From NCBI RefSeq assembly GCF_001611675.1, contig NZ_CP014766.1, positions 434,001-498,000 on the forward strand: DNA of 64,000 nt. Direction: 5' to 3'. Shown here piece by piece: positions 43,503-53,146 of the stretch. The first letter of the stretch is position 1, and the number at the start of each line of letters is the position of its first letter. The translations under genes and the position numbers were made by a program. Source of the DNA: Pontibacter akesuensis. Its GTDB lineage: Bacteria > Bacteroidota > Bacteroidia > Cytophagales > Hymenobacteraceae. The notes beneath the pieces are model-generated. The model did no database searches. It was not told where the DNA came from and saw only the letters and a list, made by a program, of their open reading frames with translations.

Positions 43503-45236
43503 ATGATCGAAACATCCATCAAACAGAAAATTGACCAGTGGTTGTCCGGCAACTATGACGAGGCAACGAAAACAGAGATAAACGGCATGCTGGAGCGCGA
43601 GGAGCACGAGGCACTCTCGGATGCGTTTTACCGCGACCTGGAGTTTGGCACCGGCGGCCTGCGCGGCATTATGGGTGCAGGCAGCAACCGCATGAACCGC
43701 TACACGCTGGGCATGGCCACACAGGGCCTTTGCAACTACCTGAAGCAGAATTTTCCGGACCAGGAAATTAAAGTGGCGATTGCCCACGACAGCCGTAACA
43801 ACTCACCAGAATTCGCGCGCATCTCTGCTGATATTTTCTCGGCCAACGGCATCACGGTATACTTGTTCGAGGAGCTCCGCCCTACTCCTGAGTTATCATT
43901 TGCGATTCGTTATTTAGGATGCCAAAGCGGTGTGGTGGTAACGGCATCACACAACCCAAAGGAGTATAACGGCTACAAAGTATACTGGAACGACGGCGCG
44001 CAGGTAACGGCGCCGCACGACAAGAACATCATCGGCGAGGTTGGCAAAATCACCTCCATTGACGAGGTAAAATTTCAGCCGGACGCCAGTAAGATTCACA
44101 TGCTTGGCAAGGAGTTGGACGAGGCCTATATCGAGCAGGTGCTGCAGCTGTCCGTTTCAAAAGAAGCCATAAAAAACCAGCATGACCTGAAAATCGTGTA
44201 CACGCCGCTACACGGTACGGGCATTACGTTGGTACCGGAAGTACTGCAGCGTTTCGGGTTTACGAACGTGCACATTGTGGAGGAGCAGGCAAAAGCCGAT
44301 GGCAACTTCCCAACCGTGGTGTACCCGAACCCGGAAGAGAAAGAGGCCATGACGCTGGCCCTGAACAAAGCCAAAGAAATAGATGCGGACTTGGTACTGG
44401 CTACCGACCCGGACTCTGACCGCGTAGGCATTGCCGTGAAAAACCAGAATGGCGAATTTGTGCTGCTGAACGGCAACCAGACAGGTGCGCTGCTTATCAA
44501 TTACCTGCTGCAGGCCTGGCAAAAAGCCGGCAAACTCACAGGCAAAGAGTTCGTGGTTAAAACCATTGTGACAACTGACCTGATAAAAGACATCGCCGAT
44601 AGTTACGACGTGACCATGTATGAAACGCTGACTGGCTTTAAGTACATTGCAGAGGTAATCCGCGAGAAGGAAGGACAGGAAGTATACATTGGCGGTGGCG
44701 AGGAAAGCTACGGCTATATGATCGGTGATTTTGTGCGCGACAAGGACGGCATCTCAGCCTGCGCCCTGATTGCCGAAATGGCCGCCGTGGCCAAAGACAA
44801 TGGCCAGAGCCTGTTCGAGATGATGGTGAGCATGTACGAGAAGTATAACTTCTACAAAGAAGAGCTGGTATCCATCACTAAAAAAGGACAGCGCGGCGCC
44901 GAGGAAATTCAGCAGATGATGGCCGAGATGCGCAGCAACCCGCCAAAGCAGATTGCAGGCTCTGACGTAGTGGAAGTACGCGACTACAAAATGAGCACCC
45001 GCAAACTGGTCATGACCGGTGAAGAGCAGAAGCTGACGCTGGAAAGCTCCAACGTACTGCAGTATGTGACGGAAGATGGCAGCAAAATATCTGCCCGCCC
45101 ATCCGGCACCGAGCCAAAGATTAAATTCTACATGAGCGTGAACGAGCCGCTTGCCTCCGCAAGCAACTACGAAGCCACTGAACATAAGCTGGATCAGAAA
45201 GTACAGCAAATACTTGTCGACCTGAAACTGAAGTAA
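43503..45236 (+). CDS. phospho-sugar mutase (phosphoglucomutase/phosphomannomutase)
   Basis: This 577-aa alpha-D-phosphohexomutase interconverts sugar 1- and 6-phosphates. I start at the ATG at 43503 (MIETSIKQKIDQWLSGNYDEATK); the frame is open to 43431 but that part overlaps a hydrophobic nonsense prefix. The active-site Ser is in VVTASHNPKEYNGYK (~residue 140), the Mg loop is ATDPDSDRVGIAV (~residue 300), and the sugar-binding loop is GGGEESYGY. The phosphate-binding loop is ARPSGTEPKIKFY. The length matches the longer PgcA-type enzymes. Confidence 0.94.
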   Translation: MIETSIKQKIDQWLSGNYDEATKTEINGMLEREEHEALSDAFYRDLEFGTGGLRGIMGAGSNRMNRYTLGMATQGLCNYLKQNFPDQEIKVAIAHDSRNNSPEFARISADIFSANGITVYLFEELRPTPELSFAIRYLGCQSGVVVTASHNPKEYNGYKVYWNDGAQVTAPHDKNIIGEVGKITSIDEVKFQPDASKIHMLGKELDEAYIEQVLQLSVSKEAIKNQHDLKIVYTPLHGTGITLVPEVLQRFGFTNVHIVEEQAKADGNFPTVVYPNPEEKEAMTLALNKAKEIDADLVLATDPDSDRVGIAVKNQNGEFVLLNGNQTGALLINYLLQAWQKAGKLTGKEFVVKTIVTTDLIKDIADSYDVTMYETLTGFKYIAEVIREKEGQEVYIGGGEESYGYMIGDFVRDKDGISACALIAEMAAVAKDNGQSLFEMMVSMYEKYNFYKEELVSITKKGQRGAEEIQQMMAEMRSNPPKQIAGSDVVEVRDYKMSTRKLVMTGEEQKLTLESSNVLQYVTEDGSKISARPSGTEPKIKFYMSVNEPLASASNYEATEHKLDQKVQQILVDLKLK

Positions 45237-45245
45237 ACTGGACAC

Positions 45246-45276
45246 AAGTATCAGGACACAGGATTTTCTGATACTT
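45246..45276 (+). other. hairpin after the mutase gene
   Basis: AAGTATCAG (45246-45254) and CTGATACTT (45268-45276) form a 9-bp stem just after the stop, followed by TATATT. It is possibly a first, weak terminator. The arm ends resemble the window's heptamer. Confidence 0.5.
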
Positions 45277-45338
45277 TATATTCAGCAAAGTATGGCTTTA
45301 CCTGTATGAGTGCCTAACACAGGTTTATATCTTTATAG

Positions 45339-45384
45339 ATGGCTAAGCTGCTGGTTTATACTTCCGGCTGCTTAGCCATTTTTC
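45339..45384 (+). terminator. terminator with heptamer in the loop
   Basis: ATGGCTAAGC (45339-45348) / GCTTAGCCAT (45370-45379), followed by TTTTTC. The loop contains TATACTT (45357-45363). Confidence 0.75.
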
Positions 45385-45459
45385 TTAAGCTGATGTGTTC
45401 GGAATATCGGTTGCCTACGTAACCTCTTAACAGCATCGGCCACAATTGCGATTTAGCAC

Positions 45460-46047
45460 ATGAACAACCAATTCCAAAGTATAAAAGAAGTTATCCTGAC
45501 CCGCCGCACCACCAAACCGCAGCAGATGAACGGGCAGGTTATTCCCGATGCACTTGTAGAGCAGTTGTTGCAGCTAGCCGACTGGGCTCCGACGCACGGA
45601 CACACTGAGCCCTGGCGCTTTATCGTGTATGCCGGCGATAGCGTAAAAGAATTTTGCCGCCAGCACGCCGACCTTTACCAGCACAATTGCTCAGCAGACA
45701 AGTTTCAGCAGGCGAAGTATGAAAAGCTGCTGCACATGGGCGACACAGCCTCCCACATACTTGTTTCTTATATGCGCCGCGGCGATTTACCCAAGATTCC
45801 GGAACTGGAAGAAATTGCCGCCACTTCCTGCGCAATCCAGAACCTGCTTCTGGGTGCCAACGCTCTGGGAATGGCCAGCTACTGGGGCTCGGGCGGAATG
45901 GCATACCACCCGAGTATGAAAAAAATGCTGGGGCTGCGCGACGAGGATTTGGTGCTGGGAATTTTATACTTGGGCTACGCTGATAAATCCGCCGGGGAAG
46001 GAAAGCGGCAGGTCCCGCTGGCGCAGAAGGTGACCTGGCACAGGTAG
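45460..46047 (+). CDS. nitroreductase family protein
   Basis: This 195-aa FMN-dependent oxidoreductase is of the YdjA/NfsB-like family. FMN-binding features include LTRRTTKPQQMNG near the N terminus (Arg pair), LADWAPTHGHTEPWRFIVY and a C-terminal LVLGILYLGYADK. The substrate cannot be told. It is followed by 170 bp before pgk, which has its own upstream region. Confidence 0.92.
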   Translation: MNNQFQSIKEVILTRRTTKPQQMNGQVIPDALVEQLLQLADWAPTHGHTEPWRFIVYAGDSVKEFCRQHADLYQHNCSADKFQQAKYEKLLHMGDTASHILVSYMRRGDLPKIPELEEIAATSCAIQNLLLGANALGMASYWGSGGMAYHPSMKKMLGLRDEDLVLGILYLGYADKSAGEGKRQVPLAQKVTWHR

Positions 46048-46140
46048 AACGGCTGAAGTTGCAGCCCCCGTTTGCCCTGCCTTTTGTGCCTCCACCAAAT
46101 GAAGCATCGCTCGTAGCAAGTATAAAAATAGCAAAATCAC

Positions 46141-46148
46141 TATATTTG
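46141..46148 (+). promoter_or_regulatory. possible -7 element upstream of pgk
   Basis: TATATTTG exactly fits TAnnTTTG, 68 bp before the pgk ATG. No TTTG/TTG is found at the -33 distance, so this is weak. Confidence 0.3.
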
Positions 46149-46215
46149 TAAAGCAACCTAATTCTGCCAAAAACGAAAAACGACTTAACGCTTTCACGAA
46201 AAAACAACCATACGC

Positions 46216-47415
46216 ATGACAACGATAGACCAGTATAACTTTGCCAGCAAAAAGGCATTGGTGCGCGTAGACTTTAACGTACCGCTCAACGACGAGCACC
46301 AGATCACAGACGACACCCGTATCCGGGCTGCTGTGCCCACTGTTCGCAAGATTTTGGATGATGGCGGCGCCGTGATCCTGATGTCGCACCTGGGCCGCCC
46401 GAAGTTGGGGCCGGAGGAAAAATATTCGCTGCGCCACCTGGTGCCACACCTGGAGCAGGTGTTCAATACAAACGTGCTGTTCGCGCCTGATTGTATTGGC
46501 CCTGAAGCAGCCCAGATGGCACACGACCTGCAGCCAGGCCAGATCCTGTTGCTCGAAAACCTGCGCTTCCACAAAGCCGAGGAAAAAGGAGATCCTGACT
46601 TTGCCCGCGAACTGGCCCGCCTGGGCGATGTATACGTAAACGACGCCTTCGGCACCGCACACCGCGAGCATGCCTCCACAGCTGTAATCGCACAGTACTT
46701 CCCGAACGACAAGATGATGGGCTATGTGATGCAGTCGGAGTTGGATAATGCCCGCCGCGTACTGGGCAATGCCGAGCGCCCTTACACAGCCATCATGGGG
46801 GGCGCCAAAATTTCAGACAAAATCCTGATCATCGAGAAGCTGCTGGACCGCGTTGACAACCTGATCATCGGTGGGGGCATGTCTTATACCTTTGTGAAAG
46901 CAGATGGCGGTGACATCGGTTCTTCCTTGGTGGAGGAAGATAAACTGGACCTGGCACTACGCCTCATTGGTATGGCCAAAGAGAAAGGCGTAAATATCAT
47001 GATTCCGGTTGACTCTGTGGTAGCTGATGGCTTCAGCAACGATGCCAACACCGACATTAGCCTAAGCCATCACATCAAGCCAATGTGGATGGGCCTGGAC
47101 ATAGGCCCAACTGCTCGGGAGCAGTATGCCGCCGTTATCGCTAATTCTAAAACCATATTATGGAACGGCCCGATGGGTGTGTTTGAGATGTCGAACTTTG
47201 CTGTGGGTACTGAGGCTGTGGCCGAAGCCGTGGTGGCAGCCACCGCTAACGGTGCTTATTCGCTGATAGGCGGTGGCGACTCTGCCGCAGCCGTAAACCA
47301 GATGGGCTACACCGACCGCGTATCCTATGTTTCTACGGGCGGTGGTGCCTTGCTGGAGTACATGGAAGGCAAAACTTTGCCGGGCGTGGCCGCCTTAGAG
47401 CGCCGCGATTACTAA
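46216..47415 (+). CDS. pgk: phosphoglycerate kinase
   Basis: This glycolytic enzyme transfers phosphate from 1,3-bisphosphoglycerate to ADP. It has 399 aa, the normal length. The signature [10 protein letters not shown] lies near residue 15-25. I see MSHLGRPK, the [19 protein letters not shown] segment, the hinge, [10 protein letters not shown] and the nucleotide-binding GGGDSAAAV near residue 356. The C-terminal [19 protein letters not shown] is complete. It is monocistronic with a strong terminator. Confidence 0.97.
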   Translation: MTTIDQYNFASKKALVRVDFNVPLNDEHQITDDTRIRAAVPTVRKILDDGGAVILMSHLGRPKLGPEEKYSLRHLVPHLEQVFNTNVLFAPDCIGPEAAQMAHDLQPGQILLLENLRFHKAEEKGDPDFARELARLGDVYVNDAFGTAHREHASTAVIAQYFPNDKMMGYVMQSELDNARRVLGNAERPYTAIMGGAKISDKILIIEKLLDRVDNLIIGGGMSYTFVKADGGDIGSSLVEEDKLDLALRLIGMAKEKGVNIMIPVDSVVADGFSNDANTDISLSHHIKPMWMGLDIGPTAREQYAAVIANSKTILWNGPMGVFEMSNFAVGTEAVAEAVVAATANGAYSLIGGGDSAAAVNQMGYTDRVSYVSTGGGALLEYMEGKTLPGVAALERRDY

Positions 47416-47445
47416 GGCAACCGCATTAACAGAAAATTTATATTT

Positions 47446-47481
47446 AAATCCCCTGTCGCTGTAGAGCGGCAGGGGATTTTT
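47446..47481 (+). terminator. terminator of pgk
   Basis: AAATCCCCTGTCGCT (47446-47460) pairs with AGCGGCAGGGGATTT (47465-47479) with one wobble, and runs into a T tract. Confidence 0.88.
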
Positions 47482-47540
47482 GCTTACATTGTATTCATTT
47501 AATATTACTGGTCAATCAACCCCCGCTGTGAAAACCACCC

Positions 47541-49118
47541 ATGTCTAAATCAATCTACTTTCTTTGGCAGGCAGCTGTCTGCCTACTGCTGCTGTTTGCC
47601 GGCTGCAGCCCCGAAACGAAGCAGGCTTCCTCCTCTGCCACAGCCAAAGTTGTTCCCTTCGAACTGCAGGAAGCAACTATTTCAGAGATTCATCAAGCTT
47701 TCAGGGAAGGCACCTGCAACTGCCAGCAACTCGTGGCGGCTTACCTCGAGCGCATCGAGAAGTATGACCAGCCCACAAAACTCAATGCCATTGTCGTTAC
47801 CAACCCAGAGGCCATGGCACGTGCCCGGCAACTCGACGAGGAGTTTGCTTCTACCCGACGCCTGCAACCGCTGCACTGCATCCCGGTTATCGTGAAAGAC
47901 AACTACAACACGGCAGGTCTGCAAACAGCTGCGGGCTCATTGGCCATGAAAGGCTATAAACCCGCCACCGATGCTTACCAGGTGCAGGAACTGAAAGAAG
48001 CAGGCGCTATCGTGTTGGCAAAATCAAACATGGCGGAGTGGGCCTTCAGCCCGATGGTTTCCATCAGTTCCATCGCCGGTGAAACGCTGAACCCGTACAA
48101 TTTAGAACACGTGCCTGCAGGTTCCAGCGGAGGAACCGCGGCGGCCGTGGCAGCCAACTTCGGCACCGTTGGCCTGGGCACCGACACCGGCAACTCCATC
48201 CGCGGCCCATCTTCGCACAACGCCTTAGTCGGCTTTCGCACCACTATGGGCCTGACGAGCCGCGCCGGCATTGTGCCGCTCTACCTGCGCAACGATGTGG
48301 GTGGGCCGATGGCACGCACGGTGGAAGACGCTACGCGCGTGCTGGAAGTGATAGCCGGTTACGATCCGGCAGACCCGCTCACTCAGCACAGCCAGGGAAA
48401 AGTGCCGCAGAATTACCAGCAGTACCTGGATAAAGATGGTCTGAAAGGTGCCCGCATTGGCGTGTTGCGTATTCTAAGTGATAAAAACCCGGACCCGCAG
48501 GTGAAGGCGCTTTTTGAGCAGGCCATTGCAGATCTGAAAGCGTTGGGAGCAGAAGTAGTGGATGTGAGCGTACCTGATTTTGATGCTTTGAGCAAAGACC
48601 AGTGGTGTGATGTGTTTCAGGCCGACCTGAACGCTTACCTGGCAGCTCAGGGCGAATCTGTTCCGGTGAAGAACCTGGATGAAGTAGTAGCCTCCGGCAA
48701 GTATGCGCCCTACATTGAGGAGAACCTGAAGTACTTTCAGCAAAACCAGTTCACGGCAGAAGCAGGTTCTAATGCCTGCGGCGATGCCTATACTGACCCC
48801 AAACGAATAGCTTTTCGGGAGGCGGTGGAGAAAGCCATGGACAAGTATAACGTTGGAGCCCTTATCTACCCAACCTGGAATAACCCACCTGCCAAAGCCG
48901 GCGACTTTGAAGGCTACAAAGGCGATAACAGCCAGATCATAGCTCCGCATACAGGCCAACCTGCTTTTACTGTACCAATGGGCTTCACCTATGAAAACTT
49001 GCCGGCAGGGCTTCAGTTTCTGGGCCGCATGTACGATGAGCCCACGCTGATCAAGTACACGTACAGCTATGAGCAGGGTACGAGGCACCGGAAGCCTCCT
49101 GTGAAGTTTTCGAAGTAA
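47541..49118 (+). CDS. amidase-signature lipoprotein
   Basis: This 525-aa amidase is anchored as a lipoprotein (Cys in [10 protein letters not shown], ~residue 22). The Ser-cisSer-Lys triad of the family is visible: Lys in [13 protein letters not shown], the glycine/serine-rich [15 protein letters not shown] and the nucleophile Ser in [14 protein letters not shown]. The length is typical of secreted amidases. It hydrolyses some amide, possibly peptidic, outside the cytoplasm. It is not clustered with related genes and is followed by a repeat-rich intergenic region. Confidence 0.93.
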   Translation: MSKSIYFLWQAAVCLLLLFAGCSPETKQASSSATAKVVPFELQEATISEIHQAFREGTCNCQQLVAAYLERIEKYDQPTKLNAIVVTNPEAMARARQLDEEFASTRRLQPLHCIPVIVKDNYNTAGLQTAAGSLAMKGYKPATDAYQVQELKEAGAIVLAKSNMAEWAFSPMVSISSIAGETLNPYNLEHVPAGSSGGTAAAVAANFGTVGLGTDTGNSIRGPSSHNALVGFRTTMGLTSRAGIVPLYLRNDVGGPMARTVEDATRVLEVIAGYDPADPLTQHSQGKVPQNYQQYLDKDGLKGARIGVLRILSDKNPDPQVKALFEQAIADLKALGAEVVDVSVPDFDALSKDQWCDVFQADLNAYLAAQGESVPVKNLDEVVASGKYAPYIEENLKYFQQNQFTAEAGSNACGDAYTDPKRIAFREAVEKAMDKYNVGALIYPTWNNPPAKAGDFEGYKGDNSQIIAPHTGQPAFTVPMGFTYENLPAGLQFLGRMYDEPTLIKYTYSYEQGTRHRKPPVKFSK

Positions 49119-49419
49119 ACTGTTGGCTTCAATGTATGTTTAACCCTTCGAGGAGGTAAATGCTCTTTCGTACTACTGGCGCAAGTTTCTAAACTTGTGT
49201 CTTTTAGTGATGTCGGGTTTGTAACCCGACGGGCTCGAAGAGACCTATAATTGCGGCTGCAAAGTATAGAGTCTGACAAATAACCCCTCACCCTAGCCCT
49301 CTCCCCAAGGGGCGAGGGGACCTAGTAACTAGTGCTGATAATTCCCCTCCTCGGAGGGGCAGGGGTGGGTTCTTTCACTCTGAAAACATATTGACGTAAA
49401 ACAGCTAAAGCAACAAAGT
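49119..49419. repeat. 301-bp intergenic region of nested and dispersed repeats
   Basis: The palindromes CAAGTTT/AAACTTG (49192-49207) and GTCGGGTT/AACCCGAC (49212-49230) lie within a wider CTTCGAG...CTCGAAG pair (49147-49240). They are followed by CCCCTCACCCTAGCCCTCTC / GGGGCGAGGGGA (49284-49320) and CCCCTCCTCGGAGGGGCAGGGG (49344-49365). Sequences of these kinds recur in many Bacteroidetes intergenic regions, as I recall. There is no coding potential. One heptamer copy lies at 49262. Confidence 0.7.
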
Positions 49420-49818
49420 ATGGCAGGAGAAACAAACTTAGCCGCGCTGCTCCGAACCATGGCGCCCGAACTGAACAGCGGCGACTTCGTTTTCTGTACC
49501 GTGCCTGACTTAGCAAGTATAGCAAAGGCTGACATCATCTGCCTTTTAAGGGAGAAAGAAGGTGCTACTCTTATTCTGGAGAAAGATAGAGCCGATGCGC
49601 TTGGCCTCTCCTACAGCTTTGTTGCTGCATGGATCACATTAAAAGTGCATTCTGCTTTAGAGGCCGTTGGTTTAACTGCTGCCTTTTCGAAAGCGCTTGC
49701 TGAAAACAGTATCAGCTGTAATGTTGTGGCGGGATATTACCACGACCATCTTTTCGTAGCAAAGGAGGATGCTACGAAGGCGATAAATGTGCTGCAGCGG
49801 CTTTCGCTTGAAAGTTAA
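49420..49818 (+). CDS. ACT-domain protein
   Basis: This 132-aa cytoplasmic protein consists of two ACT-like halves (ACT_3/ACT_7 type). The first is about 1-60 (FVFCTVPDLASIAKADIICLLREKEGATLIL). The second is about 65-130 (AAWITLKVHSALEAVGLTAAFSKALAENSISCNVVAGYYHDHLFV). Such proteins bind small ligands, often amino acids, but no enzyme domain is attached. It is monocistronic, followed by a bidirectional terminator. Confidence 0.9.
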   Translation: MAGETNLAALLRTMAPELNSGDFVFCTVPDLASIAKADIICLLREKEGATLILEKDRADALGLSYSFVAAWITLKVHSALEAVGLTAAFSKALAENSISCNVVAGYYHDHLFVAKEDATKAINVLQRLSLES

Positions 49819-49830
49819 AACTATTCTTAA

Positions 49831-49867
49831 AAAGAAGGGCCCCTATTTACAGAGGGGCCCTTCTTTT
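49831..49867. terminator. bidirectional terminator
   Basis: AAAGAAGGGCCCCT (49831-49844) / AGAGGGGCCCTTCTTTT (49851-49867) form a long stem between the converging ACT and metalloprotease genes. Confidence 0.88.
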
Positions 49868-49884
49868 ATCAGCTATCCTGTTTC

Positions 49885-52368
49885 TTATGCTTTCTTAGGA
49901 TTCAGGATGTTCTCGATTCTTACAATGGCATCGTCGATATGATAACGCGACAAATCATTGTTGTAACGGCCTTGAACGCTTTTTAATTGGCGCTGCAGCT
50001 TCACCAATTCACCTCTGGCTATTGAGCGGATGTCTGACTGGCTGATTTCCACCGGCGTGTTATTTCCACGGGCAGGTCTGGAAGTTTCCTCGTTCAGCAG
50101 GTAGTTCATTCGGTCCAGGTAGGCCTTCTGCAAGTTACGGCGGAAGATGTCAATTTTAGCACCGCTGTATACTTCGCTCCAGATGCCGCGCTGTAGTTGG
50201 CGCACCATGTCCAGGGCATTGTAGTTCACCCCGTTTACCTCGTTCTCCATCAGGCGGGCCAATCTGTCTGATGAGAGCAGGTTGTTCAGGTGGCGGGCCT
50301 GCAGGCTGCGCACACTTTCCACGTACCGCGCATGGTGCACGTTACGCGTAATGTCCGTTTGGTGCAGCCACTCCGGCGATGTAAAGGCATTCTTCAATAG
50401 CCAGTCCAGCGACTCGGCCTGCTCCTTTGCCGACACTGGCGTAAAGATGTAGCCTTTCTGGCTTGGCTTCAGGCGGTTTTCATGCACGCCCCCCACATTC
50501 GTAACTACATGGCCGATGTAGCGGCTCCAAACACCAAACAACTCTCCATTCAGCTCTTCCAGGTCATCATACTCGTTTGTTTGGGCAGCCGTCCACTCGT
50601 ATAGCTTCGGGGCCACGCGCTTCAGGTTAGCGAGGCCGTACGTACTGGCTTTCACCACATCGGCACCGATACCTTCGGTCTGGCTTTCCGGGTCGTAGCC
50701 ACCGCTGCCGCTGCCAAACTGGTACATAGGGTTACCTGTTTTTTCATTTATCCACTTGTTCAGCGTAGGCACTTCTGCCTCGGCGCTATGCGCTTCCGGT
50801 AAGTAGCGGTAGCCCCAGTTAACGGAGTAATGATCGTAAGGGCCTAGCTGGCGAATGAAGCGGATATTTTCGTCATTTGGCTGCGCCACGTAGTTGTAGC
50901 GGGCATAATCCATGATGGTGGCGGCGATGCCATACTTCTGCGTGAACTCACCCGAGCGCAGGGAATCTGTTGGGTAAGCGGCGCTGGCCTTCATGTTGTG
51001 CGGCAAACCTAATGCGTGCCCCACTTCGTGTGTGATTACTTCCTTCATCATCTCCCCCAAGTCTTCCATCGGCGTGTCCAGTGTGCGGGCACTAGGGTTG
51101 GCTGCGCCTGTCTCCAGCAGGTAACGGTTGCGGTAAGAGCGCAGGTGGTTGTGGTACCAGACAATATCGCTTTCGATGATCTCACCGGAGCGCGGATCAG
51201 AAACACTTGGGCCCATGGCATTGCGGGTTGTGCTGGCCACATAGCGGATTACAGAGTAGCGCACGTCCTCCGGGCTGAAATCAGGATCTTCTTCGGCTGT
51301 TGGGGGATCTTTGGCAATAATAGCATTTTTAAAACCAGCCGTTTCAAAAGCCTCATTCCACTGTTCTACTCCGGCCTTGATGTAAGGGCGCAGTTTCTCA
51401 GGCGTGGCCGGATCGAGGTAGTACACAATCGGCTTCACCGGCTCCACCAGTTCGCCGCGCTTATATGCCTCCACGTCCTTGGGCACCAGCTGCCAGCGGC
51501 GGATATACGATTTCTCATCGGCTTTGTACGCCTCAGAGCCATAGTCAATCTGGTTGATGTTAAAGTAGCCCACGCGGTAATCGTTAATGCGGGGCTGCAT
51601 CGGAACGGCAGGCAACAACACCATCGACTGGTTCATCATCAAACTGATAGAACCTGTGGCAGCGTTGGACGGCGGCTCAGCGGCATCGTAGGTAAAGTCC
51701 TGCTTCACCTCAATGTTCAGCGGAAAGCTTTTGGCGCTGTGTATAAAGCTGCGGCTCTCATCCAGCTTGCTTACTTTATATTCTTTGCGCATGTCAGCAT
51801 CCAGCCCGCTGATGGCCTTCACATCGCTTTGCAGAAATTTAGTTACATCGATAACGTAAGCAGAAGAGTCGTTAGAGCGCGCGGCAATATCGAAGGCGTA
51901 GATGGTGGGCTGGTAATTGTTTGCCTGCACCGACAGGTTGATCGGCAGCGAATCGGCGGCCACGGCGTTGTAGGATTTGGTTTTAAGCAAGAGCTTATCG
52001 CCAAATTTCTGCCACTCCACCATCTGCTCATTTACAGAAGAGCCCGCATTCACGTAGCCTCCGCCTAAACCTGAAGGCAGGTTGGCAAAGCGGCTGATCC
52101 ACAGGAAATCGCGCTGCAGCAGCGAATCAGGAATCTCGTAGTAGTATTTGTCCTTTACCTTATGAATGGTAAAAACACCTTGGTCTGATACAGCATCTTT
52201 GGTGATAACCTCGCTGTAGCTTTTGATTTCGGATTTAGAAGAAGGCTTGGCTTTTTCAGTTTTGGCCGTCTCCCCCTGCTGCTGCTGCGCCGCTTTAGAA
52301 CTGGAGCAGGATGTTTGGGTGACACCCAAAAGCAACGCGAGCCCTAGGGCCGGGTAAATTTTTGGCAT
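49885..52368 (-). CDS. zinc-dependent metalloprotease lipoprotein (DUF5117/DUF4953 family)
   Basis: This large exported protein (827 aa) has a lipobox Cys in VTQTSCSSSK (~residue 21). The middle domain (~60-400) is of the DUF5117/5118 type, and the protease domain carries the zinc site VITHEVGHALGLPHN (~residue 446-460), a metzincin-like HExxHxxGxxH pattern. The C-terminal ~300 residues are of unknown fold. Homologues are abundant in Bacteroidetes outer membranes or periplasm; the substrate is unknown. It is monocistronic and converges on the ACT gene. Confidence 0.93.
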   Translation of the reverse strand: MPKIYPALGLALLLGVTQTSCSSSKAAQQQQGETAKTEKAKPSSKSEIKSYSEVITKDAVSDQGVFTIHKVKDKYYYEIPDSLLQRDFLWISRFANLPSGLGGGYVNAGSSVNEQMVEWQKFGDKLLLKTKSYNAVAADSLPINLSVQANNYQPTIYAFDIAARSNDSSAYVIDVTKFLQSDVKAISGLDADMRKEYKVSKLDESRSFIHSAKSFPLNIEVKQDFTYDAAEPPSNAATGSISLMMNQSMVLLPAVPMQPRINDYRVGYFNINQIDYGSEAYKADEKSYIRRWQLVPKDVEAYKRGELVEPVKPIVYYLDPATPEKLRPYIKAGVEQWNEAFETAGFKNAIIAKDPPTAEEDPDFSPEDVRYSVIRYVASTTRNAMGPSVSDPRSGEIIESDIVWYHNHLRSYRNRYLLETGAANPSARTLDTPMEDLGEMMKEVITHEVGHALGLPHNMKASAAYPTDSLRSGEFTQKYGIAATIMDYARYNYVAQPNDENIRFIRQLGPYDHYSVNWGYRYLPEAHSAEAEVPTLNKWINEKTGNPMYQFGSGSGGYDPESQTEGIGADVVKASTYGLANLKRVAPKLYEWTAAQTNEYDDLEELNGELFGVWSRYIGHVVTNVGGVHENRLKPSQKGYIFTPVSAKEQAESLDWLLKNAFTSPEWLHQTDITRNVHHARYVESVRSLQARHLNNLLSSDRLARLMENEVNGVNYNALDMVRQLQRGIWSEVYSGAKIDIFRRNLQKAYLDRMNYLLNEETSRPARGNNTPVEISQSDIRSIARGELVKLQRQLKSVQGRYNNDLSRYHIDDAIVRIENILNPKKA

Positions 52369-52596
52369 TGGTTAGAAAATTAGTAGAACGTAAGGGTAAC
52401 AGCATAAGTGCGAAGGCATCTTATACTTGGCAGTTTAAATATAACCTTAAATCCATAAAGTTTTAAATTCTGGCGGAGCTGTTCGCTTATTTTCTGAACA
52501 GAATATCTGAAACAGCCCGTACAGCAGGCAAAAGAAAACCCATACGGCAAGTATGGGTTTGAAACTCGGGAGCAGAACATGTCGTTGCAGCCTGAC
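52369..52596. other. 228-bp intergenic region
   Basis: This is the upstream side of the protease gene and the 3' side of the DinB-like gene. It holds one heptamer copy (52422-52428). I see no RNA gene or reliable promoter. Confidence 0.45.
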
Positions 52597-53121
52597 TCAG
52601 ACTGGGACTCCATGTCGCAGTACACGCGCTGTTACCAGCAGCTGCCCCACATGCCGCTGGGTATGCTCAGCCGCGTGCACCAGCAGCCCCAATACCGTCG
52701 ACGGAAGCTGGGCACGGCCAACAACGCGTGATTCCTTTAGCGTATGCTCCGCCGTACTTCTAAGTTGTTCTAAGGCTTCATGGACCTGCGCATTGAAAGC
52801 CTCCACCAGAAAATTTACCGGGCGCTGCTGGTCTATGGCTTGTCCTTCTGCCTTCAGACTGGCTAATTGCGCCCTTGTCAGCGCCTCGCCACGGGCGTAG
52901 GTAAATAGCCGGTCGAGCACACCTTTCAGGTGCTGCAGATGGAAGCCAACAGATGCCACACCGGCAGGCTTTTCCCACAGCAGATCTTCCGGAAAACCCT
53001 GCAGCAGTTCGTTCACTTCTTCGCGGGCCTGCAGCAGGGCGTGCGCCACCGGTTGCAGCAGCGCCGGCATATCCGGCAGTGGCCCTGTTAGCCATACTTC
53101 GGGTTTAGTCGGTGTTGCCAT
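52597..53121 (-). CDS. DinB-like metal-binding protein
   Basis: This 174-aa four-helix-bundle protein of the DinB superfamily has the metal histidines in VGFHLQHLKGVLDRL (~residue 57-60) and HAAEHTQRHVGQL (~residue 153-160). Some relatives are bacillithiol- or mycothiol-dependent transferases; no function is assigned here. It is encoded 25 bp after a quinone reductase gene on the same strand and is likely co-transcribed. Confidence 0.88.
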   Translation of the reverse strand: MATPTKPEVWLTGPLPDMPALLQPVAHALLQAREEVNELLQGFPEDLLWEKPAGVASVGFHLQHLKGVLDRLFTYARGEALTRAQLASLKAEGQAIDQQRPVNFLVEAFNAQVHEALEQLRSTAEHTLKESRVVGRAQLPSTVLGLLVHAAEHTQRHVGQLLVTARVLRHGVPV

Positions 53122-53146
53122 TTGTCTCTAGCTTTTTGAGTTGAGG

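Noticed and set aside
49284-49371. CRISPR-like appearance of the C/G-rich repeats after the amidase gene
   Set aside because: The units differ from one another, there are no equal spacers and no cas gene is near.
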